A stretch of DNA of 44,760 nt from Methanobacteriaceae archaeon (GTDB lineage: Archaea; Methanobacteriota; Methanobacteria; Methanobacteriales; Methanobacteriaceae), in NCBI GenBank assembly GCA_023249725.1, contig JAHFBZ010000006.1, positions 1 to 44,760 of the forward strand, in the 5' to 3' direction. Each line of letters begins with the position of its first letter. Position 1 is the stretch's first letter. Made by a program: the position numbers and the translations under genes. The notes below the pieces were generated by a model. That model was not told where the DNA came from, ran no database searches, and worked only from the letters and a program-made list of their open reading frames with translations. Shown one piece after another: positions 36,201-44,615 of the stretch.

Positions 36201-36304
36201 AAAAAAGGAAAATAAAAGGCTATTTTACTTAATAATCATCAATGTATCACCAGTATTCACGGTTTCCCCTTCGGCAGTGAATATTTCCGCAACGGTTCCA
36301 GAAT
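36201..36304 (-). repeat. pycB 3' end, parent copy of the 33709-33812 repeat
   Basis: The intact end of pycB and 24 bases past its stop. The match with 33709-33812 stops sharply at CCAGAAT, beyond which the intact gene continues but the fragment does not. Constant offset of 2492 bp with no indel. Confidence 0.9.
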
Positions 36305-37946
36305 GAGCGGCCTGGATATCATTTTCCATTTTCATGGCTTCAATAACGGCCACCACATCTCCTTCATTCACTTTATCTCCAGTATTAACCTTTAATTTAA
36401 GAACCATTCCTTGCATGGTGGAGCTAACTCCTCCTTCTACAGGTCCGGATGGGGGTTTAATGTTTTCAGTTTCTTCGATGCTGATGTATCCTGTAGGGAC
36501 AACTTTTACTTCGAATTGGTCTCCATCTACTTCCACATTGTATTCTGTAGGAATAGCTGAAATATCACAAGAACCATTACTTTCGGAAGGAGGTAGCAAA
36601 GTTTCTGCTTCAGCCTCTCCTTTTAAGAATTTAGGGGCTACTGCAGGGTAAAGAGCAAAAGTTAGGATGTCTTCTTCTTTATGAATAATTCCCATTTCTT
36701 TTCCTTCTTTCTCATATCGTGCGTATTGAGGTTCTAGAATGTCTGCAGGCCTACAGTCAATAGGTTTTTCATCACCAATTATCTGTTTGGCGATTTCAGG
36801 ATCTACTGGTGCAGGTGGCCTTCCATAGTATCCTTTGAAGTATTCTTTAACTTCATTGGAGACCCTTTTGTATCTTTCATCATCTAAAACATTCATTACT
36901 GCTTGAATACCTACAATTTGGCTGGTAGGAGTAACTAATGGGGGATATCCCATGTCTTTCCTTACTTTAGGCATTTCTATTAATACATCTTCGTATCTAT
37001 CCAGTGAATCCTGGGCTTTAAGCTGTGAAACCAGGTTAGAAAGCATTCCTCCGGGGATCTGGTAAATCAGAACATCAGTATCGATTTGTTCTGCAATTGG
37101 ATCCAGAATACTACTGTATTTTTTCCTAATTCCTTCAAAGTATTTTTTAATATGGTTCAATGCTTTCAAATCAAGGCCAGTATCGTAGGGAGTGTCTTTA
37201 AGAGCAGCTACCATACTTTCAGTTGGTGGCTGTGATGTTCCCCAGGCAAGTGGGGAAATTGCGGTGTCTAAAAGATCCACTCCAGCTTGACAGGCAGCAT
37301 AATAACTCATGGGAGTCATACCACTGGTACAATGGCAGTGCAGATTCACTTTTAAATCTGTTTCTTCTTTTAATGTTTTAACCAGTTCGTAAGTGTCGTG
37401 TGGTGAAATTAATCCTGCCATATCTTTTATAGCAACGGAATCACATTCTAGAGATTCTAATTCTTTGGCAAATTCCACATATTTTTCTAGAGTGTGGTAG
37501 GGGCTGGTAGTGTAACTTATTACTCCCTGAACATAAGCTCCTTGCTCTTTGGCCACCTTCATGGCATATTCCATGTTTCGAACATCATTTAATGCATCAA
37601 AAATCCGGAAAACATCTATTCCATTTTCATAAGATTTTTCCACGAATTTTTTAACAATATCGTCGGGATAATGTTTGTAACCAACTAAATTCTGTCCTCT
37701 AAGGAGCATCTGTAGGGGAGTCTTAGTTACAAGTTCTTTTAGGCTTCTTAGCCTTTCCCATGGATCTTCATTTAAATATCTAATGCAAGTATCGAATGTT
37801 GCACCACCCCATGCTTCCAATGAGAAGTACCCAATTTTATCCATTTCTTCAGCAATAGGGAGCATATCTTCGGTTCTCATCCGGGTTGCCAGGAGAGACT
37901 GATGTGCATCTCGGAATGCAGTCTCTATAATTTTTATTCCTTTCAT
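36225..37946 (-). CDS. pycB: Pyruvate carboxylase subunit B
   Basis: The carboxyltransferase and biotin-carrier subunit of the two-subunit archaeal pyruvate carboxylase, making oxaloacetate from pyruvate for the reductive TCA route. The N-terminal HMGL-like barrel shows ETAFRDAHQSLLATRMR, GGATFDTCIRYL, VAIKDMAG and NLHCHCTSGM (metal His residues). The conserved C-terminal carboxylase region follows, then a linker and the biotinyl domain with VIEAMKMENDIQ, whose Lys at about residue 539 carries biotin. 573 residues from ATG 37946, which follows GAGGG; a start 18 bases upstream is in frame but lacks a better site. Subunit A (biotin carboxylase) is not in the window. The 3' end is duplicated at 33709. 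Confidence 0.93.
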   Translation of the reverse strand: MKGIKIIETAFRDAHQSLLATRMRTEDMLPIAEEMDKIGYFSLEAWGGATFDTCIRYLNEDPWERLRSLKELVTKTPLQMLLRGQNLVGYKHYPDDIVKKFVEKSYENGIDVFRIFDALNDVRNMEYAMKVAKEQGAYVQGVISYTTSPYHTLEKYVEFAKELESLECDSVAIKDMAGLISPHDTYELVKTLKEETDLKVNLHCHCTSGMTPMSYYAACQAGVDLLDTAISPLAWGTSQPPTESMVAALKDTPYDTGLDLKALNHIKKYFEGIRKKYSSILDPIAEQIDTDVLIYQIPGGMLSNLVSQLKAQDSLDRYEDVLIEMPKVRKDMGYPPLVTPTSQIVGIQAVMNVLDDERYKRVSNEVKEYFKGYYGRPPAPVDPEIAKQIIGDEKPIDCRPADILEPQYARYEKEGKEMGIIHKEEDILTFALYPAVAPKFLKGEAEAETLLPPSESNGSCDISAIPTEYNVEVDGDQFEVKVVPTGYISIEETENIKPPSGPVEGGVSSTMQGMVLKLKVNTGDKVNEGDVVAVIEAMKMENDIQAAHSGTVAEIFTAEGETVNTGDTLMIIK

Positions 37947-38332
37947 TGTGACCCTCACAAACATTAAATTATCATTAAATTATAATATGTAAATTTTTAT
38001 ATTATCTATATTTAATAGTCAAAACTAGCATATATACTTCTCAATTGGTATTCTTTTATTGATAATTACTCTTATTTTTTTAGAATAAACTACCGAAATA
38101 TTTATATGCTGAATCCCTTCCAAAAATTATCCATTTTTTTATCAACATAATTAATCATCAATATCAGGTCACTAGTATTAATGATTCAACATAAACCTGA
38201 TTTTAAGGAATATAGTTATATGCTTAAAATTTCAATTACTCTTATTGTTATAAATCATGACAATAATAAGTAAATTTAATTGTCATTAACAAAAATTTAC
38301 AAAATAACTAAAATATAAACAAGGTAGATATT
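37947..38332. other. 386-bp divergent intergenic region (pycB / ferredoxin)
   Basis: Holds the promoters of leftward pycB and rightward ferredoxin. TATA-like segments occur (CGAAATATTTATATGC near 38095 and several others), but none can be assigned with confidence. No coding frame or RNA gene recognised. Confidence 0.4.
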
Positions 38333-38524
38333 ATGCCAAAAATAATCATAGATGATGGAAACTGCGATGGAGCAGAGTGTGGAGAATGCGTCGATGTTTG
38401 CCCTATGGAAATCCTGGTAATTGATGGGGAGAAAATAAAGGTGCAAAACGTGGAAGAATGCAATGAATGCGAAGTCTGCATCGATGTTTGTCCTAATGCT
38501 TGTATCGAAGTAAAAGAAGACTAA
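38333..38524 (+). CDS. 2[4Fe-4S] ferredoxin
   Basis: 63 residues. Two cluster motifs are present: NCDGAECGECVDVCP (a Cys, four residues, Cys-x2-Cys-x3-Cys-Pro) and ECNECEVCIDVCPNAC (regular Cys-x2-Cys-x2-Cys-x3-Cys-Pro). The four-residue spacing in the first motif is a variation found in many methanogen polyferredoxin-like proteins. A soluble low-potential electron carrier, for example for oxidoreductases acting on pyruvate or CO2, is the likely role; the specific partner cannot be told. No GGAGG is seen; AAGGTAG lies 7 bases before the ATG. Followed by a T-tract. Confidence 0.9.
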   Translation: MPKIIIDDGNCDGAECGECVDVCPMEILVIDGEKIKVQNVEECNECEVCIDVCPNACIEVKED

Positions 38525-38562
38525 TTTTTTATTTTTTTATTAATTTTATTTTATTTTTCATT
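38525..38562 (+). terminator. T-rich transcription end after ferredoxin
   Basis: A series of T runs starts directly after the stop codon of the ferredoxin gene and continues for about 40 bases. Typical archaeal poly-T termination; no hairpin is visible. Confidence 0.45.
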
Positions 38563-38812
38563 TTTTAGATTTTATATTAAAATAAGATTTAACTATTTTT
38601 AATTAAATTAAAGCTATTTTTTAATCTAATTTTTAAAACAGGATGATGAAAGTGTTTAAACTATGTTTAAACAATATTTAAACAGTAATTCATTTTTTTA
38701 ATGTATTTAATATCAAATTGATTCAATAAATTCAAAAATAGAAATAAACTAATAAAATAAAAAAGAGAATATTGGATTTGAATTTTAATTTAAATAGACA
38801 TTAAAGTATTAA

Positions 38813-39907
38813 TTACCTTTCTAATTTTCCTTCAATAAATTCATCAACCTTTTCTGCAGCTTTATCATCAGTAAACTGTTCTGGAGGATGCTTCATGGTA
38901 TATGATGATATGGAGATTAGAGGTCCACCAATTCCACGTTCTAATCCTAATTTACAGCATCGGATGGCATCAATTACACATCCTGCGGAGTTAGGAGAAT
39001 CTTCTACACTTAGACGTAGCTCAATATTCATGGGGATATCTCCAAAGGTCTTACCTTCCATTCTCAAAAAACAAATTTTATTGTCTTCTTGCCATGGCAC
39101 GTAATCGCTGGGCCCAATGTGTATGTTGTGGGGATCCATTCTTTCACTTAAAACAGATTGTACAGCTTCAGTTTTTGATTCCTTTTTAGAATCTAAACGA
39201 TCCCTGTTGAGCATATTAAGAAAATCAGTGTTCCCGCCAGTGTTAATTTGATAAGTACGGTCTAATTTGACTCCTCTATCTTTAAATAAATTGGCCAAGG
39301 TTCTGTGAGTTATTGTAGCTCCTATTTGGGCTTTAATATCGTCACCAACAATTGGTATTCCTTTTTCCTCAAATTTAGCAGCCCATTCTGGGTTACTGGC
39401 AATGAAAACTGGCATATTGTTGATGAAGGCCACCCCAGCATCCAGTGCACACTGTGCATAAAATTTGGTGGCTTCTTCAGAACCTACGGGTAGATAATTC
39501 AAGAGTATTTCAGCCCCACTTTCTTTTAAGACTTTAACCACATCAGCTGGATCTGCATCAGCTTTTATAAATGTGTAATTATCTTCGTAGTCTTTCATGT
39601 GGGCAGCAACACCATCCAGGGCATGGCCCATGGATACTTTAACTCCACTTTCTGGTATTTTATCACAGAATACTTTTGTACAGTTGGGTTTAGCAAATAT
39701 GGCCTTGCTAACGTCTTCTCCAACTTTTCGCTTGTCAACATCAAAAGCTGCTACTACTTCTATGTCTTTTGGTTGGTAGCCACCTATTTCCCAGTGCATG
39801 AGTCCTATGGCGTCCTCGCTCTTTTTGTCCTTGTAATAATGTATCCCTTGGATGAGGGAACTTGCACAATTACCCACACCGATTATCGCTATTTTTATTT
39901 TATCCAA
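38813..39907 (-). CDS. myo-Inositol-1-phosphate synthase
   Basis: Converts glucose 6-phosphate to inositol phosphate with NAD, the first step of inositol lipid synthesis in Methanobacteriales. NAD motif IAIIGVGNCASSLIQG at the N-terminus, then GGYQPKDIEVVAAFDVD, the region NYLPVGSEEATKFYAQ, NNMPVFIASNPEWA, GDDIKAQIGATITHRTL and NTGGNTDFLNM, all characteristic of the archaeal/actinobacterial INO1 family. 364 residues from the TTG at 39907, which lies six bases after AAAGGTG; a GTG nine bases earlier overlaps that ribosome site and is unlikely. Upstream DNA carries a 20-bp repeated element over a TATA box. Confidence 0.88.
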   Translation of the reverse strand: MDKIKIAIIGVGNCASSLIQGIHYYKDKKSEDAIGLMHWEIGGYQPKDIEVVAAFDVDKRKVGEDVSKAIFAKPNCTKVFCDKIPESGVKVSMGHALDGVAAHMKDYEDNYTFIKADADPADVVKVLKESGAEILLNYLPVGSEEATKFYAQCALDAGVAFINNMPVFIASNPEWAAKFEEKGIPIVGDDIKAQIGATITHRTLANLFKDRGVKLDRTYQINTGGNTDFLNMLNRDRLDSKKESKTEAVQSVLSERMDPHNIHIGPSDYVPWQEDNKICFLRMEGKTFGDIPMNIELRLSVEDSPNSAGCVIDAIRCCKLGLERGIGGPLISISSYTMKHPPEQFTDDKAAEKVDEFIEGKLER

Positions 39908-40376
39908 TTGTAACACCTTTTAAACTAATTTAAAAAAATGTGATTAGTAAGCACAAAATAATATTCTTCTGGTCACTCTTAATCAATATACTATATTGAG
40001 TTTAGGGAATATATAATCTTGATATATAATAAATCTGTTCTTATTTAGTTTTAGGGAATATATAATCTTTTAAAATTTATATGAAATTTATTAAATGACC
40101 ATTAATTATTTTTTATAATTAATTTTATTAGACTTCTTTTAATATTCCTTATAACTTTTTACATACAGTTTCTTTTTAATTTAGCCATTTTACTATTAAA
40201 TCTTTTGCTTAAGCTAATATCCTTAAAAATATTGTCTGAAATATTTTTTTAGGTTTAAATGTTAACTTTTATTATTCTATTTATTAACTGAATAATATTG
40301 ACCATAACAATCAATAAAATAATAAATAAAATATAAATTGAAGTCTAATTTTATTTTTACAGTATTATTTGATTCT
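39908..40376. other. 469-bp AT-rich intergenic region upstream of the inositol-phosphate synthase
   Basis: Contains the promoter of the leftward inositol-phosphate synthase gene and a duplicated 20-bp element (separate entry), then the 3' end of the small export protein gene at 40377. No open frame with coding character and no RNA gene seen. Confidence 0.45.
40001..40069 (-). promoter_or_regulatory. Two 20-bp direct repeats over TATA-like sequence upstream of inositol-phosphate synthase
   Basis: TTTAGGGAATATATAATCTT occurs exactly at 40001-40020 and again at 40050-40069, 49 bp apart, about 95 and 145 bases before the inositol-phosphate synthase start. Read on the minus strand each contains GATTATATATTCCC, a TATA-like core. 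It may be a duplicated promoter, or an operator overlapping it. Confidence 0.5.
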
Positions 40377-40820
40377 TCAAAATGTTGAAGCTATATTAAT
40401 TCCCTGTAAAACTAAAATTACAAGGATAATTGTCCACATTATTATTCCCACGCTCATCCACAAAAAAAGACGCTTTCTGGGCGCTCCCAAAGCAACTCCA
40501 ATGGCCGCACCAAGGGGAGCCCCAAATAATAATGGTGAAAGCAGACCAAGGCCTATTATTCCGTATTTATTCCATATTTTTCTTAATAACTTTCCTTTAC
40601 TACTTTCTGGCTTATCCACACTTTTTAAAATCCGATTTCTAATATTTTCTCCAAGCACAATGACTATAAATGCTGCCAAAATGGCCCCTAATGAACTGCC
40701 CACACCTATTATAATTGGATTAAGGCTTAAAACAAAGCCTGCAGGAACGGCGGCCCATAGTTCAACAATTCCTAATAAAAAAACGCCCAATATGGATAAA
40801 AAATATTCTATAGGACTTAT
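40377..40820 (-). CDS. Small multi-drug export-like membrane protein; apparent ATA start
   Basis: 147 residues with about four membrane helices. Landmarks are GVFLLGIVELWAAVPAGFVL, LNPIIIGVGSSLGAILA, KYGIIGLGLLSPLLFGAPLG and WMSVGIIMWTIILVIL, which fit the Sm_multidrug_ex family (membrane proteins named for a weak export link; real function unknown). The first conventional start in frame, TTG at 40790, has no ribosome site and removes the N-terminal part usual in the family. An ideal GGAGG at 40832-40828 is followed after 7 nt by ATA AGT CCT, giving SPIEYFLSILGVFLL. No ATG, GTG or TTG exists between the upstream stop and 40790, so ATA at 40820 is the likely start. Confidence 0.65.
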   Translation of the reverse strand: MSPIEYFLSILGVFLLGIVELWAAVPAGFVLSLNPIIIGVGSSLGAILAAFIVIVLGENIRNRILKSVDKPESSKGKLLRKIWNKYGIIGLGLLSPLLFGAPLGAAIGVALGAPRKRLFLWMSVGIIMWTIILVILVLQGINIASTF

Positions 40821-40981
40821 ATTGCTCCCTCCACTAATTTTATTTAAATTTAATCAATAATAATTATAATAGACTAGCTATTTACAGAATTAATAAATAA
40901 TTGAAATAATTTATATAAATAGTTTATTACTAATATAAAAAAATAAAAAAAATTTAATTTTATATCTATTTTAGCACGGGA

Positions 40982-41929
40982 TTAACTTTGAATTAGCACT
41001 ATTCTCAAAAATAAAAACACAATCCAGAATAATAGGAGTAAAGTGCTCAATTTGCTAGGTATTTTTTCTGAGGACAATTTATTTAGTTTTGAATTAAGAC
41101 CCCAATGCATTAATAATATCATTATCAGCAGAATTGTTTCGATTATTCCCAATATACTAAATGTGTTTTTATAATATGTTAGAATCCACATTACTGCAGT
41201 AATAGCTACTCCAATTAACATTATTGGATTTATTGCACTATAAACTGTTTTTGCTACTTCTAAGGTGGCAATTGATTTGCGAGATCTTATAAGGAGAACA
41301 TAAAGTACTATGAATGTTCCCATGGCCAGAATTAATCCTAAAAATTGTAGGAATAACTCAGCTACAGGCACTTTGAATATATCTGCTTTAATCAGAGGTA
41401 ATAAAAAGATAGTGCTCATAGTTTCAGCCGGTGGAAAAGACTCTATATCTCCTATGGCCAATGAATATCTTCCCTGGTTATTGCCATTAAAAACTTTAAT
41501 AAAATAGGTTCCTGCTGGCACGGTCTGGTTGAATTCAGGGCCTTTAAGATAATAATCTCCACCAAATTCTTCAAAATATGGAGCCCAAGTACTATTTTTA
41601 GCATCAAGCAGACCTATGGTTTTACCAGAAGAATCAGTTATTTGCACGGACATTAACTGGCTACTTGCTCCAGGAATATCTGGAACCAGGATATTGGTAT
41701 ACAATTGGAATTGTTTATTGCTCTGGATTTTATAATAAACTGGATTTTCATTTAACTGTCCGTAAAAAGCCTGTGATATTTCGGGATTTTTAACCACAAT
41801 TGGATTGGCAATGGTGCTGTTGGCACTGTCCAGACGGGGCTGGTGAGCAAAGGCCATTGAAATCGACAAAAAAAGAACTATAATTAAAATTCCTATTATT
41901 CCCAATTTAGAATGGTTTGGAAATGTCAT
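40982..41929 (-). CDS. Exported membrane protein with extracellular beta-sandwich domain
   Basis: 315 residues. Signal-anchor near residues 9-25 (KLGIIGILIIVLFLSISMAFA), then about 150 extracellular residues with a PPC-like beta-sandwich pattern (YGQLNENPVYYKIQ, VPAGTYFIKVFNGNNQGRYSL), then four or five membrane segments (FLQFLGLILAMGTFIVLYVL, INPIMLIGVAITAVMWIL, ILLIMILLMHWG, LLLLFWIVFLFLRIVL). ATG at 41929 has no clear ribosome site; a longer frame starting at TTG 41983 would add a Lys-rich extension and is less likely. Family not recognised. It probably senses or binds something outside the cell, but this is inference from topology. Confidence 0.55.
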   Translation of the reverse strand: MTFPNHSKLGIIGILIIVLFLSISMAFAHQPRLDSANSTIANPIVVKNPEISQAFYGQLNENPVYYKIQSNKQFQLYTNILVPDIPGASSQLMSVQITDSSGKTIGLLDAKNSTWAPYFEEFGGDYYLKGPEFNQTVPAGTYFIKVFNGNNQGRYSLAIGDIESFPPAETMSTIFLLPLIKADIFKVPVAELFLQFLGLILAMGTFIVLYVLLIRSRKSIATLEVAKTVYSAINPIMLIGVAITAVMWILTYYKNTFSILGIIETILLIMILLMHWGLNSKLNKLSSEKIPSKLSTLLLLFWIVFLFLRIVLIQS

Positions 41930-42055
41930 AGTTAATATTTTGACTTTAATTAGCAATAAAATTTTGTTTTGGATATTAGTCAATTTATAAAATCAATTTA
42001 TAAATAATAATTCGACATATAATCCATTAAATCATATTATGGCCTTATTTATAAT

Positions 42056-42628
42056 TTAACGGTTATTTTGGTCTAAATCGTCCAGTATGGCATCTATTTG
42101 ATTTTGAACATTTTCAATCGGTCCGCAGCTATTAATCACATACCATCCCTTAGTAAATTTAAGGGCCTTAAAACGCACATTTTTAAGATCCTCCAGGTTT
42201 TCAAACATTTCTGTTTCTTCTCTGGTAGAAACGCGTCTCAAGGACTCTTCCGGAGTTACATCTAGGAAAAACATGTAACGGGATGTTGGTAGTATTGCTT
42301 CTAAGATAAAATAAAATATTTTTGCCACGTTTAATGGTAAATAAGTGACTCCCATTAAGTACCTTGAGAATATTAGTGTGTCAGATTTTCCATAGTATAA
42401 TCTAAGTGATCTAATAACATCTGCAGCATAATAAAATGCAGCTTTGATTTTATTCTTTTTACCCTGACCTAAAAGCGCTTTTTTAGCTTTAAGGCCGTAC
42501 TTATTGTCACTTTCTGGATGGGAACGGAAAACTACATTCTCACCTTTAGAAACATATTTTTCAACAATTAGGCGAGAGTGGGTATCTTTTCCAGCACCAT
42601 CTAAACCATCTATGACTATGAACCGCAT
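42056..42628 (-). CDS. Thymidylate kinase-like protein
   Basis: 190 residues, P-loop DGLDGAGKDTHSRL near residue 7, a substrate-recognition region SHPESDNKYGLKAKKAL, DTLIFSRYLMG near residue 85 and a lid segment SLRRVSTREETEMFEN. This matches the deoxynucleoside monophosphate kinase fold, and the position of the ESDN and SRY motifs suggests dTMP. It is more diverged than usual (RY in place of the DRY motif of typical Tmk), so a second, specialised kinase is possible. ATG at 42628 has no strong ribosome site. Located between two membrane-protein genes, same strand, no clear operon. Confidence 0.65.
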   Translation of the reverse strand: MRFIVIDGLDGAGKDTHSRLIVEKYVSKGENVVFRSHPESDNKYGLKAKKALLGQGKKNKIKAAFYYAADVIRSLRLYYGKSDTLIFSRYLMGVTYLPLNVAKIFYFILEAILPTSRYMFFLDVTPEESLRRVSTREETEMFENLEDLKNVRFKALKFTKGWYVINSCGPIENVQNQIDAILDDLDQNNR

Positions 42629-42715
42629 TTATACACCTATATGTTCTATTAATAAATATCTGCATTATTTATTCTTTATTCGTTAAATCGCTTTTCACAT
42701 GGTTATTATAAAATT

Positions 42716-43369
42716 TTATAGCATTCCCACTAGTATAAAAGTTGCCACAGCCCCAAAACACGCAGTTAAATTGTCCAAACCTTTTGGGGTAATTCCTTCC
42801 AGCAAAGTAGCCACTAAAGAAACCATTATAATTGTCAGAGCATTAATTGGCTGCCCATAATAAATTAAAACTCCGGAAAGGGCAAAAATTAAGACAAGGA
42901 ACATGGCCAGAGATCCTTCAATACTTTTGATGTCCCCTAGAAGGTTGTATTTATGTTTACCAAACTTTTGCCCAATCAATGATGCTAAGCCGTCCCCATA
43001 GGACATGGCAGCAATACCCACGGCAATGATCCATGGCTGGTCAAAGAAGAATAATGCCAGAATTGTCCAGGCAATGGCATAATAAACCAGACCTAATCCA
43101 TGACCGGAACTGGATACTTTATGATTCAGTTTAATAGGTGAATGCGGACTCATTAAAAATGTTAAAACTACAAATGGTGCTGCTGCCAGGAAAGCCATAG
43201 CTTCCATGGTGGCAAAAATTGGTAAAATAAATAAAACATTCCCTACCATGATATGAACGAACTTTCGGCTGAAGGTAGGGTATTTACTTAATAATTTTTC
43301 TGATACTAAAAGTAAAATAGCTACATAACCATAAACAAATATTAATCCTAATAAATCACTTTGTACCAT
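42716..43369 (-). CDS. Polyprenol/dolichol kinase-like membrane protein
   Basis: 217 residues with about six membrane segments. The motifs SRKFVHIMVGNVLF, SSSGHGLGLVYYAIA, AMSYGDGLASLIGQKFG and KSIEGSLAMFLV match the SEC59/DGK1/VTE5 family of CTP-dependent lipid kinases that phosphorylate dolichol, phytol or diacylglycerol. In an archaeon the substrate may be a geranylgeranyl-type alcohol or an archaeal lipid. The ATG at 43369 has no ribosome site and lies about 25 bases after the TATA-like element 43389-43396, which fits a leaderless transcript. The divergent neighbour is a UbiA-type prenyl transferase, so both likely serve isoprenoid lipid metabolism. Confidence 0.7.
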   Translation of the reverse strand: MVQSDLLGLIFVYGYVAILLLVSEKLLSKYPTFSRKFVHIMVGNVLFILPIFATMEAMAFLAAAPFVVLTFLMSPHSPIKLNHKVSSSGHGLGLVYYAIAWTILALFFFDQPWIIAVGIAAMSYGDGLASLIGQKFGKHKYNLLGDIKSIEGSLAMFLVLIFALSGVLIYYGQPINALTIIMVSLVATLLEGITPKGLDNLTACFGAVATFILVGML

Positions 43370-43388
43370 GAATTTATAAAGTCGTTCA

Positions 43389-43396
43389 ATATATAA
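43389..43396 (-). promoter_or_regulatory. Candidate TATA box of the polyprenol-kinase-like gene
   Basis: TTATATAT on the minus strand, 20-27 bases before the ATG at 43369. At this distance transcription would start at or next to the ATG, consistent with the absence of a Shine-Dalgarno site. The rest of the 263-bp gap 43370-43632 shows no gene. Confidence 0.4.
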
Positions 43397-43632
43397 GTGA
43401 ATTTGGATTTGATTTTGATATAATATCAAAATATTTAAAAGTTAACTGATAATGATAAGAAATTAATTGAGAAATTATTGAAGTTCCATGATGAACTAGA
43501 ACTTATAAATTGTGAAAATTCTAGATTAAATTTGATATTAAATAGACTATATGAATAAAGTTGTGAATAGAATATTATTGATTAAAATCATATTATCTTT
43601 CTCTAAATTATTTTTAATTTAATGGTGTTTTA

Positions 43633-44460
43633 ATGAATGTGTATTTAGAAATATTAAGGCCCTTCAATGCCATGATGGCGGTAATTACCATAGTTTTAAT
43701 GGCAGTAATCAGTGGACAGTTTACTTTTAATGTATTCTTAGCAGGAATCGTAGTTTTTATATCTACTGGTGCGGGAAATGCAATTAATGACTATTTTGAT
43801 CATAAAATAGATGCCATAAACCGGCCTGAGCGTCCCATACCTTCGGGCGGAATAAGTTTAAAAACTGCGGGAATTTATTCGCTTTTGCTTTTTGTAGTGG
43901 CCATAATAATTGGATTTATAATTGGTCTTCTTCCAGGAATAATTGTATTTTTCAGCGCTTTATTAATGGTTTATTATGCTTACAGCCTTAAAAAAAAGTG
44001 TTTAATTGGAAATATAAGTATTTCATTTTTAACAGGTATGAGTTTTGTACTGGGTGGAGTAGTGGTTAATGAGCTACTTATTTCAATTTATCTCGGATTT
44101 TTTGCCTTTTTAATGACCATGGCCCGAGAAATAGTTAAGGACATGGAAGATATGGAAGGGGATAAAATGGAAGGGGCCTCTACATTGCCTATAGTTTACG
44201 GAAAAAAAGTTTCTTCATTAATAGCTGCATTTTTCATGATATTAGCTAGTTTGGCCAGTCCAGCGCTCTATTTTTTGGGAATATTTAGCATTTTGTATCT
44301 TATAGTTCTATCAGTGGGCATTGTGATATTTTTAAGAGGTGCTGTTCTGATTTTAAAGGATCAATCCACTCAAAATACTAAAAAGATTTCTAAACAGATT
44401 AAAATAGGGATGGCCGTAGTTTTCCTGGCCTTTTTGATAGGTTCTTCCATCTTTTTTTAA
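43633..44460 (+). CDS. UbiA-family prenyltransferase, probable digeranylgeranylglyceryl phosphate synthase
   Basis: Adds the second geranylgeranyl chain to geranylgeranylglyceryl phosphate in archaeal membrane lipid synthesis. 275 residues, eight or so hydrophobic helices. The first Asp-rich motif is AINDYFDHKIDAINRPERPIP (prenyl diphosphate and Mg binding) and the second is REIVKDMEDMEGDKMEG. Length and motifs are those of archaeal DGGGP synthases; other UbiA enzymes have slightly different motifs, hence a small doubt. Start ATG after GGTG. Divergent from a polyprenol-kinase-like gene. Confidence 0.85.
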   Translation: MNVYLEILRPFNAMMAVITIVLMAVISGQFTFNVFLAGIVVFISTGAGNAINDYFDHKIDAINRPERPIPSGGISLKTAGIYSLLLFVVAIIIGFIIGLLPGIIVFFSALLMVYYAYSLKKKCLIGNISISFLTGMSFVLGGVVVNELLISIYLGFFAFLMTMAREIVKDMEDMEGDKMEGASTLPIVYGKKVSSLIAAFFMILASLASPALYFLGIFSILYLIVLSVGIVIFLRGAVLILKDQSTQNTKKISKQIKIGMAVVFLAFLIGSSIFF

Positions 44461-44615
44461 ATAATTTAAATTTTTATTATTTTTATAATTAATTCTAAAT
44501 TAGAATTAATTTTACAAAATAAATCATTGCTTAAATTTTTGCTAATTAAATAATAATTAATAATAAATTATTAATTTAATAATAAAATAATTTGCAGTTA
44601 TAGGGGGTTAAGAAA

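Noticed and set aside
43481-43504. AAGTTC...GAACTT inverted repeat in the gap before the UbiA-type gene.
   Set aside because: Six-base arms with a 12-base loop in AT-rich DNA are expected by chance and are not placed at a gene end.
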